DNA from: Proteobacteria bacterium 005FR1
GTDB lineage: Bacteria; Pseudomonadota; Gammaproteobacteria; Pseudomonadales; Cellvibrionaceae
DNA length: 64,000 nucleotides
Assembly (NCBI GenBank): GCA_026192395.1
Contig: WACF01000002.1
Location: 310,001 to 374,000, forward strand
Direction of reading: 5' to 3'
Shown: positions 1 through 8,136 of the stretch, in pieces
Numbering within the stretch: the stretch's first letter is position 1
How the letters are laid out: each line of letters starts with the position of its first letter
The notes under the pieces: generated by a model
The model's database searches: none
The model's input: only the letters and a program-made list of their open reading frames with translations
Told to the model about the DNA's origin: nothing
Translations under genes and position numbers: made by a program

Positions 1-1
1 C

Positions 2-817
2 ACTGTCGGCTTTATCATGATGGTGATGTCGGTGGCGCCGCTGGTGGCGCCGATTGCCGGGGGTTTCATTTTCACACTAGGCGGGTGGCGGAGTATCTTC
101 TGGGTGCTGCTGGCCATCGCCATTGTGGCCACCCTTGTTTTTGCCCGGGCAGTGGCCGAGAGTCTTCCGCGGCAGCAGCGCAACCCGCTCAATTTCGGAC
201 GCTTGATGCAGAACTACCGTATTCTCTTCACCGATCGGCATGCGCTCGGTCTGGGTCTGTGTGTTGGTGCTATGGTGGCGGGACTGATGGCCTTCATTGC
301 CGGTTCACCCTTTGTGTTCATCGAGGTCTATGGAGTGGCGCCGGAATATTATGGATTCCTGTTCGGCACCAACGTCGCGGCCATGATGCTGCTAACCTAC
401 ACGAACAACCGGCTGATTCACTTTTTCAGCAATGAGAAGCTGCTGACGGGGTGTGTCGCGTTGGTGGTCATCGCCAGCGTCTATCTCGCTGCGCTGACCC
501 AGATCGATATGCCCCCGTTGTGGATGGTCCTGCTGGGCTCCGTGCTGTACATCGGCAACCTGGGCATGCTTACCGCTAATATTCAGGTGATTCTGCTGTC
601 GCGCTTTCCGCACATTGCCGGTGCCACGTCGGCGATGCTGGGTTCATTGCGCTTCGGGGTGGGTTCGCTCGGGGGAATCGCGGTGAGCACTTTCCACGAA
701 CAGTCCGCCGCACCGTTGACCGGCGTTATGGCCGCCTGCGGCTTTGCCGTGTTACTCACATTTCTTTTTGCGGGAAGGCTGCCTGCCGGGGAAGGCAAAG
801 CGGCGAGCGCAGACTAA
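2..817 (+). CDS. Bcr/CflA family drug-resistance MFS transporter (C-terminal part)
   Basis: The reading frame is already open at the window edge, so only the last 271 residues are present. They hold a series of hydrophobic membrane segments separated by short basic loops, as in the second half of a 12-helix major facilitator. The stretch SVAPLVAPIAGGFI and the later GSPFVFIEVYGVAPEYYG resemble the Bcr/CflA drug-proton antiporters. Inner-membrane exporter; substrate not deducible. The stop codon lies inside a perfect hairpin shared with the convergent hmp gene. Family call is from remembered motifs; other DHA1 exporters are possible. Confidence 0.8.
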   Translation, partial: TVGFIMMVMSVAPLVAPIAGGFIFTLGGWRSIFWVLLAIAIVATLVFARAVAESLPRQQRNPLNFGRLMQNYRILFTDRHALGLGLCVGAMVAGLMAFIAGSPFVFIEVYGVAPEYYGFLFGTNVAAMMLLTYTNNRLIHFFSNEKLLTGCVALVVIASVYLAALTQIDMPPLWMVLLGSVLYIGNLGMLTANIQVILLSRFPHIAGATSAMLGSLRFGVGSLGGIAVSTFHEQSAAPLTGVMAACGFAVLLTFLFAGRLPAGEGKAASAD

Positions 818-828
818 TGCGCTCGCCG
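801..828. terminator. Perfect hairpin between convergent MFS and hmp genes
   Basis: CGGCGAGCGCA (801-811) and TGCGCTCGCCG (818-828) form an 11-base-pair perfect stem with a six-base loop that contains the end of the MFS stop codon. It sits between two convergent genes, so it could end transcription from both sides. There is no long T-run, so intrinsic termination is inferred, not shown. Confidence 0.55.
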
Positions 829-838
829 TGGCGTGAAC

Positions 839-2080
839 TTACGACTCCGGCGTCAGCTTTTCCAATTCCTGCCGGGGACCGAAGAACTCGAAATGCACCT
901 GCGAGGGCGGCATGCCCCAGGTGATCAGGTCACGGTAGATATTCACCATGAAAGGCTGCGGTCCGCAGAAGTAGTAGTCGCCATTGCGGTCCGGAATCAT
1001 CGATTCGATCAGTTCTGCATCCACAAAGCCGCTGCTCGCGTTGCCTTCGCGCATGCAGCCTGCCGGCGCGGGATCGCTGTAGCGGTGGTGAACCGTCAGG
1101 TTCGAATGTTTCTCCGCCAGTTCGTCCACGGTGCTGCGGAAGGCCTGCACGTCCTCGTTGAGTGCGGCATGGATGAAAATGATCTCCCGATCCGGCGTGT
1201 TCTCCAATGCGGCGAGCAGAATGCTCAGTATCGGGGTGACACCGATGCCCGCCGCCAGCAACACCAGCGGGCGGCGATGGTGTTCGGTCACGTCCAGAAA
1301 GAATTCGCCGCAGGGAGGCGCAAGCTCCAATGAACTTCCCACCTGGATTTCGCCATGGAGGTAATTGGATACATAGCCGTCCGGTGTGTCGGCCGACGGG
1401 CCCATTTCGCGTTTCACGCTGATGCGCAGCCAATCCTGTCCGGGCTTGTCCGACAGGCTGTAATTTCTCATCGTGGTCTGTCCGTCGGGACGGGGAACTC
1501 GAACAGTGATGTACTGGCCTGGCTTGAAGGCCGGCAGCTTGCCGCCGTCTTCCGGAACAAGGTAGAAGGAAGTCACCAGACTGCTTTCCGTTTCCTTGCG
1601 CAGCACGCGGAAGTCTCGAAAGCCTTCCCATCCTCCCGGCGCATCCGCAAGATCCTGGTAGATCTGCTTCTCCCGGCCGATCAAGATGTCGGCGAGAAAG
1701 CCATAGGCTTTGCCCCAGGCATCGATGATGTCGTCGGTCGCAGCATCGCCAAGAACTTCGCGGATGGACGCCAGCAGATTCTCGCCGACGATCGGGTAAT
1801 GTTCAGGCTTGATTTGCAGCGATGTGTGTTTTTGCGCAATCAACTCGACGGCACCACCGAGCACCTCGAGATTGTCAATGTTGGCGGCATAGGCACAGAT
1901 AGCGGCCGCCAACGCCTTTTGCTGAGTGCCAGCGGACTGGTGCGCGGGGTTGAAGAAGGGCGCTACCTCAGGATTGTTGGTGAACATCCGCTCGTAAAAA
2001 TGTCGTGTCAGCGTTTCGCCGTGTTCTTCGAGTACCGGCGCGGTGGATTTGATAATGTTGACAGTTTGTTGGCTTAACAT
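839..2080 (-). CDS. hmp: Flavohemoprotein, nitric oxide dioxygenase
   Basis: A 413-residue protein of the usual flavohemoglobin length. The N-terminal globin (about 1-140) keeps Tyr29 and the proximal haem ligand His85 (in AQKHTSLQI). A ferredoxin-reductase-like module follows: FAD motif MRNYSLSD, NAD-binding GIGVTP and terminal CGPQPFM. It oxidises NO to nitrate with O2 and NAD(P)H in the cytoplasm. The gene is divergent from nsrR, with an NsrR-type operator between them, which supports NO-controlled expression. The ATG at 2080 starts directly with the globin sequence and needs no extension. Confidence 0.96.
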   Translation of the reverse strand: MLSQQTVNIIKSTAPVLEEHGETLTRHFYERMFTNNPEVAPFFNPAHQSAGTQQKALAAAICAYAANIDNLEVLGGAVELIAQKHTSLQIKPEHYPIVGENLLASIREVLGDAATDDIIDAWGKAYGFLADILIGREKQIYQDLADAPGGWEGFRDFRVLRKETESSLVTSFYLVPEDGGKLPAFKPGQYITVRVPRPDGQTTMRNYSLSDKPGQDWLRISVKREMGPSADTPDGYVSNYLHGEIQVGSSLELAPPCGEFFLDVTEHHRRPLVLLAAGIGVTPILSILLAALENTPDREIIFIHAALNEDVQAFRSTVDELAEKHSNLTVHHRYSDPAPAGCMREGNASSGFVDAELIESMIPDRNGDYYFCGPQPFMVNIYRDLITWGMPPSQVHFEFFGPRQELEKLTPES

Positions 2081-2148
2081 CGCTGGTCCTGCTGCTTGGT
2101 GGCTGGTTGATGTGGTTGCCCATGGACAAGCTGATCCATATCGGCTTT

Positions 2149-2171
2149 AAGATGTATTTTGAATACATATT
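2149..2171. promoter_or_regulatory. Putative NsrR operator between hmp and nsrR
   Basis: AAGATGTATTT (2149-2159), one spacer base, then GAATACATATT (2161-2171). The halves are inverted copies matching at 9 of 11 positions and follow the known NsrR site (AAGATGCATTT and its mirror around one base). Its position over the predicted hmp start site fits repression of hmp when NO is absent. Confidence 0.8.
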
Positions 2172-2175
2172 AAAT

Positions 2176-2203
2176 GCTATAGTAGACTCCAGCGGGTTGG
2201 CAA
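2176..2203 (-). promoter_or_regulatory. Putative hmp promoter
   Basis: Reading the minus strand, TTGCCA (2203-2198) and TATAGC (2181-2176) are separated by 16 bases. The expected start point, near 2169, lies inside the NsrR-type operator. This geometry would let a bound repressor block initiation. Motif match only. Confidence 0.5.
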
Positions 2204-2259
2204 GACTTTCCCCTAATTTTCTCGTCACGGTTGTGTGACGATCGATCATTGATATCGGT

Positions 2260-2694
2260 ATGCAACTTAGCGCTTTCTCGGATTACGGGCTCCGAACCCT
2301 GATGTATCTCGCTGCAGTTCCGGACCGCCACTGCAATGTGCGGGAAATTGCCGAGCATTACGGCATCTCACGGAATCACCTCGTGAAGGTGGTCCACAGG
2401 CTCAGTCAACTCGGCTACATCGCCAGCACCCGGGGGAAAGGAGGCGGTATCCGACTCGCCTTGCCAGCCGATGAGCTCAGACTGGGGGATCTGATCGCGG
2501 CTCTGGAACCGATGCAGTTGGTGGAATGCTTCGAAACCGAGACCGATACCTGCAAGATCACCAGTGTGTGCAGGCTCAAGCACTACCTGTTCGACGCCAA
2601 TCGTGCCTTTTTGCAAAGTCTCAATCAGCACACTCTGGCGGAGACGATCGAGGATCGTGATCCCTTCCTGCAAGTACTCAACATCTCTGACTGA
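2260..2694 (+). CDS. nsrR: Rrf2-family NO-sensing repressor NsrR
   Basis: A 144-residue Rrf2 regulator. A winged helix-turn-helix fills about residues 1-65 (REIAEHYGISRNHLVKVV is the recognition part). Three cysteines at about 90, 98 and 104 (ECFETETDTCKITSVC) are placed like the iron-sulfur cluster ligands of NsrR. The cluster is destroyed by NO, releasing the repressor. Divergent location next to hmp and the shared operator support NsrR over IscR or other Rrf2 members. The ribosome site before the ATG is weak. Confidence 0.9.
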   Translation: MQLSAFSDYGLRTLMYLAAVPDRHCNVREIAEHYGISRNHLVKVVHRLSQLGYIASTRGKGGGIRLALPADELRLGDLIAALEPMQLVECFETETDTCKITSVCRLKHYLFDANRAFLQSLNQHTLAETIEDRDPFLQVLNISD

Positions 2695-2751
2695 AGAATT
2701 TCCGAAAGCCTCTGGCACCGTTTGTGCTCGAGGACTTCGAGGAGGTCCGGT

Positions 2752-3318
2752 ATGCGACAAGTATTAACGGCGGTAATCCTGTCGACCTTGCTGACAGCCT
2801 GCGTGAGCAAGCCCGATGGCATAGAGCCGGTGAAAGGTCTTGAAGTACAGCGTTATCTTGGAAAATGGTACGAAATCGCGCGCCTCGATCATAGCTTCGA
2901 AGAAAACCTGCAGGCAGTCACCGCGGAATATTCCCGACGGGAAGACGGTGGGCTCAAGGTTGTAAACCGCGGTTTCAATGTTGAAACCGGGGAATGGGAA
3001 GAAGCGTTGGGCAAGGCGTTTTTCGTGGAGGACCCAAATACTGGCTATCTCAAGGTTTCCTTCTTCGGCCCCTTCTACGGCGCCTATGTGATATTCGAGC
3101 TGGGAGATTTGCAGCCGGGAGATGGTGAATACGACTACGTCTTTCTGACCGGTAATTCCCGCGAGTATCTCTGGCTGCTGGCCAGAACCCCGCAGGTAAG
3201 CGAACAGATCAAAGCGGCCTTCGTGAAGCGAAGTGAGGCGCTGGGTTTCGCGACGGAAAATCTGATTTTCGTCGATCACGAGCCGCCATTTCCAAAACCG
3301 GGCGAGCCGGAAAACTAG
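2752..3318 (+). CDS. blc: Outer-membrane lipoprotein lipocalin (Blc type)
   Basis: A bacterial lipocalin of 188 residues. The start was set at the ATG at 2752 because GAGGAGGT stands just upstream and because it gives a clean lipoprotein signal, MRQVLTAVILSTLLTAC, with the lipidated cysteine at residue 17. The lipocalin signature is GKWYEIARLD; NREYLWLLARTP-like sequence near the C-terminus completes the fold. Blc-type proteins bind lysophospholipids or fatty acids in the envelope. The next gene starts two bases after the stop, so the two are probably co-transcribed. Confidence 0.9.
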   Translation: MRQVLTAVILSTLLTACVSKPDGIEPVKGLEVQRYLGKWYEIARLDHSFEENLQAVTAEYSRREDGGLKVVNRGFNVETGEWEEALGKAFFVEDPNTGYLKVSFFGPFYGAYVIFELGDLQPGDGEYDYVFLTGNSREYLWLLARTPQVSEQIKAAFVKRSEALGFATENLIFVDHEPPFPKPGEPEN

Positions 3319-3319
3319 G

Positions 3320-3715
3320 ATGAGCAGAGTCTTCGTCTATGGCACGCTGCTGGCCGACGAGATCTTTGATCGCGTCGTCGGCCATATCGGTCCAAGCGTC
3401 CCGGCCATTCTGAAGGGCTATGAACGCCGAGCGATCAGGCGGGCCGCATTCCCCGCAGTGGTTCCCAAACCCGGCAGTGTGGTGAGGGGCATGCTCCACA
3501 TCCAAGTGAACGAGCGGGCACTGAAGGCGCTGGATCACTACGAGGGCGCGTGGTATTCGAGGGAAACGGTTCGGGTGGAAGCGGACGGGCAGGGGAGCTG
3601 TATGGCCTTTACCTATGTGCTCAGGCCCCAGTATCGGCGCCTGCTCGCCAGGGGAGACTGGAGCTACGATGATTTCCGGCAGTCGCATTTGCGAAGCTAT
3701 CTCGCCACCGTTTGA
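3320..3715 (+). CDS. Gamma-glutamylcyclotransferase (AIG2)-like protein
   Basis: A 131-residue protein beginning VFVYGTLLADEIFDRVVG, which carries the YGTL substrate-pocket motif of the GGCT/AIG2 fold. A plausible catalytic acid lies in ALDHYEGAWYSR. Family members cyclise or transfer gamma-glutamyl groups; the substrate here is unknown. It follows the lipocalin gene by one base and precedes a phosphoesterase, suggesting a small operon. Confidence 0.85.
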   Translation: MSRVFVYGTLLADEIFDRVVGHIGPSVPAILKGYERRAIRRAAFPAVVPKPGSVVRGMLHIQVNERALKALDHYEGAWYSRETVRVEADGQGSCMAFTYVLRPQYRRLLARGDWSYDDFRQSHLRSYLATV

Positions 3716-3739
3716 AATGAACCTGCTGCGAGGCTGTTG

Positions 3740-4210
3740 ATGATGTCGGCGACGAACATTGGACTCATTTCGGATACTCACGGCCTCCTGCGTCCTCAGG
3801 CACTTGAGGCGCTGCGCGGCTCTGATCTCATCATTCATACCGGCGATATCGGGCCTGGTGAGATCATCGAGCAACTCGGGGAGATCGCCGATACCGAGGC
3901 AATCAAGGGCAACATTGACAAACCGCAATGGGCGGCAGCGTATCCGGACACGCGCTTGCTGACCGTTGAGGGCAGGCGCATTTATCTCATTCACAACATC
4001 AAAGATTTGGACTTCGACCCCGCCGAAGAGGGGGTGGACGTGGTGATCGCGGGGCACTCGCACAAACCGGTCGTGCGGGAAGAAAACGGGGTGCTCTACG
4101 TAAACCCGGGCAGCGCAGGCCCGCGCCGCTTCAAGCTACCGGTATGCGTTGCTTGCCTGAGAGTTGCAAGCAGCGGGATAAAAGCAAGGATAATCGAACT
4201 GGAAGTTTAG
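3740..4210 (+). CDS. YfcE/MJ0936-type metallophosphoesterase
   Basis: About 156 residues. The order of metal-binding motifs is typical of small calcineurin-like phosphodiesterases: GLISDTHG near the N-terminus, IIHTGDIG, IKGNID, and the C-terminal VIAGHSHKP. The first of two consecutive ATG codons (3740) was taken; a TTG precedes them. Cytoplasmic phosphodiesterase on model substrates; natural substrate unknown. A perfect 7-base tandem array begins 40 bases after its stop. Confidence 0.88.
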   Translation: MMSATNIGLISDTHGLLRPQALEALRGSDLIIHTGDIGPGEIIEQLGEIADTEAIKGNIDKPQWAAAYPDTRLLTVEGRRIYLIHNIKDLDFDPAEEGVDVVIAGHSHKPVVREENGVLYVNPGSAGPRRFKLPVCVACLRVASSGIKARIIELEV

Positions 4211-4250
4211 ATGGACGGTTGACAGCAGGCCCGCGCAATGGGGCCATACT

Positions 4251-4355
4251 GTCTCACGTCTCACGTCTCACGTCTCACGTCTCACGTCTCACGTCTCACG
4301 TCTCACGTCTCACGTCTCACGTCTCACGTCTCACGTCTCACGTCTCACGTCTCAC
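4251..4355. repeat. Perfect heptanucleotide array, 15 x GTCTCAC
   Basis: Fifteen exact, uninterrupted head-to-tail copies of GTCTCAC occupy the gap between two convergent genes and end 7 bases before the stop of the FKBP gene. On the minus strand the unit reads ACGTGAG, close to the ACTGGAG heptads at other gene borders in this window. Complete identity between copies suggests recent slippage-driven growth. Seven is not a multiple of three, so copy changes cannot preserve a coding frame. Confidence 0.98.
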
Positions 4356-4362
4356 GTTCACG

Positions 4363-4833
4363 TCAGTGTACGTGCCCGTGCGCGATTTCTTCTTCGGTAG
4401 CGTCGCGCACGCCGACCACGTCGACCTGGAAGTTCAGAGGCATGCCGGCCAGCGGATGGTTGGCATCGATGGTCACTTCCTCACCCTCAACGTCTTTTAC
4501 GCGAACCCGCTGCACCTCGCCGTTCGGCGCCTGCGCTTCGAAGTTCATTCCTACTTCTACGGTATCCACGCCCTGGAAAGCCGAACGCGGCAGGGTCTGA
4601 ATGAGTTCGGGCATGATTTCGCCGTAGGCTTCGGCGGGTTCGATTCGCACACTGAAGCTGTCTTCCTCGGTCTTGCCGGCCAGTGCTTTCTCAAGCCCAG
4701 GGATGATATTGCCGGCGCCGTGAAGGTAGCTCAGCGGCTGGGCGCCTTTGGAGCTGTCGAGGACGTTTCCTTCATCATCGGTGAGTTCATAGTGGATGTC
4801 GACTACGGTGTTCTCGGCAATCGCTTGGGGCAT
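4363..4833 (-). CDS. SlyD-like FKBP-type peptidyl-prolyl cis-trans isomerase
   Basis: 156 residues with the SlyD layout: FKBP half (VDIHYELTDDEGNVLDSS), an inserted chaperone flap (about 70-130, containing NFEAQAPNGEVQRVRV), then return of the FKBP strand (HPLAGMPLNFQVDVVGV). Folding catalyst in the cytoplasm. The C-terminus is only HGHVH, far shorter than the metal-binding tail of enterobacterial SlyD, so strong nickel binding is not expected. AGAGGAAAG stands before the ATG. It could also be called FkpB, but the insert and length favour SlyD. Confidence 0.9.
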   Translation of the reverse strand: MPQAIAENTVVDIHYELTDDEGNVLDSSKGAQPLSYLHGAGNIIPGLEKALAGKTEEDSFSVRIEPAEAYGEIMPELIQTLPRSAFQGVDTVEVGMNFEAQAPNGEVQRVRVKDVEGEEVTIDANHPLAGMPLNFQVDVVGVRDATEEEIAHGHVH

Positions 4834-5055
4834 CGTCTTTCCTCTCTACTTGAATAAACCGTACACGCTAACATTTTGCGTGCAGTTTTAACACCAGTTA
4901 GGAAGTGGATCCTCCTTTTATGCTTCTGTCGCAGCTCCGAGTTCTTGCGGGGGGCGCTTTTGGATTGTTGGAGAAAAGACCAGTTTCGGCTATTGTTGCG
5001 GGCCTGCTCGAATGTTCGGGCGTGAGCTGAAGCCATCGACGACCCCGATCCAAAT

Positions 5056-5697
5056 TTGATAGCGCGGATAACTGGATTGTCTAGATTTTCATCCTTGTCG
5101 ACAGAGAGCATAGCGGCAGTCACTCTACTGGTGGCTGCGGCTTTCGCTATTCAGTTGGCGGGGCTCGACGCGCAGCAAATTCTACGCTACGAACGCCAGC
5201 CCATTCTCGATGGCGAAGTCTGGCGATTGCTCACCGGCCATCTGGTTCATCTCGGCTGGGCTCATCTTTTGCTGAATGTTGCCGCTCTTGTCTTTCTTCT
5301 GTTTGGGCTTGGTGCCTGTCCTCCACATCTCTCAGCGAATCTCATCGTCATCGCTTTCGCAGTGAGTTCAGGGCTGCTGATCTTCGAGCCGGCGCTTGAA
5401 TGGTACGTGGGGCTGTCAGGAGTGCTTCACGGAATTGCGGTGCTGGTCGCCTTGCGGCTCTGGACGGCCGATCGGCTGATCGCGGCGGCGCTGTTCGCCG
5501 GCACCGCGGCAAAAATTGTTTGGGAGCAGACGACCGGTGCCGACGCCGATCTTGTTCGGCAAATCGGAGGTGAAGTCATCATCGATGCCCATCTTTACGG
5601 CTTCCTTGCGGCTATCGCGTGTACGCTTTCGACAGTGCTGCTTGCACGGCACCGACACCGCGCCGGTTCAGCGGATAATGCGGACAACCGTCTATAA
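5056..5697 (+). CDS. Rhombosortase-like rhomboid protease
   Basis: An all-membrane protein of about 213 residues. The rhomboid serine motif is GLSGVLHG, the partner histidine lies in IIDAHLYG, and the early loop is HLVHLGWAHLLLNVAAL, which resembles rhombosortases that cut GlyGly-CTERM tails of surface proteins. No ATG exists near the start; TTG at 5056, 5077 or 5095 or GTG at 5131 are all possible and none has a good ribosome site. No protein with a GlyGly-CTERM tail was seen in this window, so its substrates must be elsewhere. Confidence 0.75.
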   Translation: MIARITGLSRFSSLSTESIAAVTLLVAAAFAIQLAGLDAQQILRYERQPILDGEVWRLLTGHLVHLGWAHLLLNVAALVFLLFGLGACPPHLSANLIVIAFAVSSGLLIFEPALEWYVGLSGVLHGIAVLVALRLWTADRLIAAALFAGTAAKIVWEQTTGADADLVRQIGGEVIIDAHLYGFLAAIACTLSTVLLARHRHRAGSADNADNRL

Positions 5698-5746
5698 TGC
5701 TGCTTGCCGCGAATCAATACACACGATCTATCCGAAGGAGCCCACC

Positions 5747-6568
5747 TTGAGTCGTCCATTTTCAATACAAACAGTTGCAATTGCCAGCGGCAAAGGTGGA
5801 GTCGGCAAAACCCAGTTAGCATTGAACGTTAGTGCAGCACTCGCTGCTTTGCACCGCCGGGTCCTGCTGTTCGATGCGGATCTGGCGCTCGGAAGCGCGG
5901 CCAGTGCAGCGGGTCTGCAGGCGGGCCATTCGATGGTCGACGTGCTGGCAGGTCGGATCGGACTGCGCGAGGCGATCCTCAGAGGGCCGCAAGGCATCAG
6001 ACTGGCACCGGCTCGCCCGGACGGAGCGGTTGTGAATCTGAACACTCATCAGCAAGCCGGTCTGATCCACAGCGTCAGTGAGCTCGCCGATGATCTCGAC
6101 AGTATGCTCGTCGACCTGCCGTCGGGCATCAATGACATAGCAGTGAACTTTGCCTGCGCCAGTCAGGAAGTAATCATCGTGTTATGCGATGAACCGGCGT
6201 CGATAGCCGCCGCGTTCGCGACCATTAAAGCCGTTAACCGAAGAAGCGGCAAGTTTCGCTTTCCGATTGTCTGCAACATGGTGCGCAACGTCGGCGAGGG
6301 GAAAGCGCTTTTCGCCAAACTGCTATCGGCGTGCGACGACGAACTGGAGGTAGCTCTGCATTACCTCGGCCACATCCCCTATGATGAGAATGTGCGTCTT
6401 GCTTCGCAAAGTCAGCAGCTGTTGCTGGACATGGCGCCACAATGCAGGGCTGCACGGGCAATTCGAACGCTGGCGGAGAAGGTGGCTCAGCTGCCGCCGC
6501 CAGCCGCTCCGTCAGGTAACCTCGAATTCTTTGTGGAGAATCTCGTGCAGGTAGGCTCAGCATCCTGA
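5747..6568 (+). CDS. FlhG/FleN-like MinD-family ATPase
   Basis: 273 residues from the TTG at 5747, chosen because AAGGAG lies six bases upstream and because the protein then begins just before the deviant Walker A motif SGKGGVGKTQLALN. The second motif is LLFDADLALGSA; FlhG usually has DADLGLAN, and where FlhG proteins have DTAAG this one has DLPSGI. Such ATPases position polar structures, often flagella. No flagellar or chemotaxis gene is near, so its partner is unknown. A stand-alone MinD-like role is the alternative. Confidence 0.75.
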   Translation: MSRPFSIQTVAIASGKGGVGKTQLALNVSAALAALHRRVLLFDADLALGSAASAAGLQAGHSMVDVLAGRIGLREAILRGPQGIRLAPARPDGAVVNLNTHQQAGLIHSVSELADDLDSMLVDLPSGINDIAVNFACASQEVIIVLCDEPASIAAAFATIKAVNRRSGKFRFPIVCNMVRNVGEGKALFAKLLSACDDELEVALHYLGHIPYDENVRLASQSQQLLLDMAPQCRAARAIRTLAEKVAQLPPPAAPSGNLEFFVENLVQVGSAS

Positions 6569-6719
6569 TTAATGCCGGCCCGAAGCGGCCGATCCCTCCC
6601 CGGTCACAAATGGCGTTTGCGGCAACACTCGGGCACTGCTACTTTTAGGAGAACGAATTTGGCGCCGCAAGCCGTTGCGGGATCAGCCAAGCAATGCCAC
6701 GTACTTTGATCGGTCAGTT

Positions 6720-7256
6720 ATGCAGTCGCTCACACGAAAGTCTCCCCACTCTTTCAAAAAAATCTCAGCCATCCGCGCAGCAGCCGCCTTCTGCATGTTG
6801 CTAATGAGTGGACCGGTATTGGCAGAGGAAAGCAGCGATCCGCAAGCGGGCCAGTCACAAAGAACGACCGAGGTGATGACCGTGTCGCTGCAGGAGGCGA
6901 AGCGGCTCTGGGATTTGGGAGCCGTTTTTATTGATGTGAGAGGGGATGATGAATGGAATCTGGGTCGCATCAAAAACGCGCGCCACGTCGATTTCCGACG
7001 AAACTTCACCAAGCTAAAGACTCTGGAAGGAGTTAACGCTGAAACGCCCTTGGTATTCTACTGCTCCATGCCGGAGTGCAAGATCGGACCTTACGCGACG
7101 GCGGTGAGCATGGAGTGGGGTTTCGAGAACGCTTTCTATTTCCCGCGCGGCTATTTCGCCTGGATGATGCAGGACTACCCCATCGACATGAGCCCTGCCG
7201 TCAGCACCTTCGCTGGCGACGTGATTCAGATTCGCAAGGCCGCTCCCAACCAGTAA
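6720..7256 (+). CDS. Periplasmic rhodanese-like domain protein
   Basis: 178 residues from the ATG at 6720, which gives a basic N-terminus, a hydrophobic core (AAAAFCMLLMSGPVLA) and a cleavage-like AEE; a TTG 45 bases upstream would only lengthen the signal. The rest is a rhodanese fold: the substrate loop is VFYCSMPECKIG with a catalytic-type cysteine, preceded by VFIDVRGDDEW. Exported sulfurtransferase or redox protein of unknown substrate. No respiratory or sulfur-oxidation genes adjoin it. Confidence 0.8.
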   Translation: MQSLTRKSPHSFKKISAIRAAAAFCMLLMSGPVLAEESSDPQAGQSQRTTEVMTVSLQEAKRLWDLGAVFIDVRGDDEWNLGRIKNARHVDFRRNFTKLKTLEGVNAETPLVFYCSMPECKIGPYATAVSMEWGFENAFYFPRGYFAWMMQDYPIDMSPAVSTFAGDVIQIRKAAPNQ

Positions 7257-7326
7257 CTCTCAGCCCCTGGGAGTTTCGAGTGTGCGCTGGCGTGTCGAGG
7301 TAAACTCTCGATACTCTTGAGTCCGG

Positions 7327-7365
7327 ACTGCCAACTGCCAACTGCCAACTGCCGACTGGCGACTC
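7327..7365 (+). repeat. Heptad repeat array next to the SDR gene
   Basis: Three exact ACTGCCA units, then ACTGCCG, ACTGGCG and ACTC, all in one 7-base phase. The array ends directly against the stop codon of the minus-strand SDR gene (7366). Part of the ACTGGAG-like family found at several gene borders. Confidence 0.9.
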
Positions 7366-8136
7366 TTACTTCTTCGGCTGCGCCAATAACTGCTCGCCGC
7401 TGGTGCCGACGCTTTCGTCGCCCATCAGATACAAGTAAACCCCCAGGATTTCCTCCGGCTTTTTCAGCGTGCGCGGATCTTCCCCCGGGTAGGCGCTGGC
7501 TCGCATATTGGTGCGGGTTGCGCCCGGGTTGATGCTGTTGACGCGGATGTTGGTGGTCTCGCTCAGCTCGGCGGCGAAAATCTGCATCATGTTTTCCACT
7601 GCGGCCTTCGACACCGCATAAGCGCCCCAGTAGGCGCGCCCCTTGTAGCCTACTGACGAGCCGGTAAAGATCACCGAGGCGTGGCTGGCGGCCTGCAGCA
7701 AAGGCATCAGCGCCTTGGTCATCAAAAAGGGCGCCGTGGTGTTCACCTTCAGCATGCGTTCCCAAATTTCCGCCGGGTACTGGCTCAGCGGGGTACGCGG
7801 TCCCAATTCGCTGGCGTTGTGGAGAATGCCATCGAGCCGGCCGAATTCCTTCTGCAAGGTCGCCGCCATCTCGTTGTAGTTGTCCTCGCTTGCCCCGGAA
7901 AAGTCGATGGGGTAGATGGCTGGCTGCGGCGCTCCAAGTGCTTCGATCTCGTCGTAAACAGCTTCCAGCTTCTTCACTGTACGTCCCAGCAGGATCACGG
8001 TTGCACCGCGCTGTGCGTAGGCAATGGCGGCAGCGCGGCCGATGCCGTCGCCGGCGCCGGTGACCATGATCACCTTGTCTTTCAAGAGATCAGCGGGCGC
8101 TTGATAATTCGAGAAATCCTTGGACATGGTGCTCAT
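7366..8136 (-). CDS. yciK: YciK-family short-chain dehydrogenase
   Basis: 256 residues. The Rossmann motif is VTGAGDGIGRA, the active-site pair is in YWGAYAVSKAA (YxxxK) and a serine stands in FTGSSVGYKG. Length and the ending with GTSGEQLLAQPKK fit the YciK oxidoreductases rather than FabG. Substrate unknown. It overlaps the end of mupP by four bases and belongs to the SDR-mupP-ubiG-amidohydrolase run that pseudomonads also have, so one operon is likely. Confidence 0.88.
   Translation of the reverse strand: MSTMSKDFSNYQAPADLLKDKVIMVTGAGDGIGRAAAIAYAQRGATVILLGRTVKKLEAVYDEIEALGAPQPAIYPIDFSGASEDNYNEMAATLQKEFGRLDGILHNASELGPRTPLSQYPAEIWERMLKVNTTAPFLMTKALMPLLQAASHASVIFTGSSVGYKGRAYWGAYAVSKAAVENMMQIFAAELSETTNIRVNSINPGATRTNMRASAYPGEDPRTLKKPEEILGVYLYLMGDESVGTSGEQLLAQPKK

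Noticed and set aside
4251-4355. CRISPR array
   Set aside because: Units are 7 bases with no spacers, and no cas gene is present.
4144-4857. Plus-strand frame through the GTCTCAC array, giving a repeated SHVSRLT peptide
   Set aside because: It is the array read as protein followed by the complement of the FKBP gene; no start signal.
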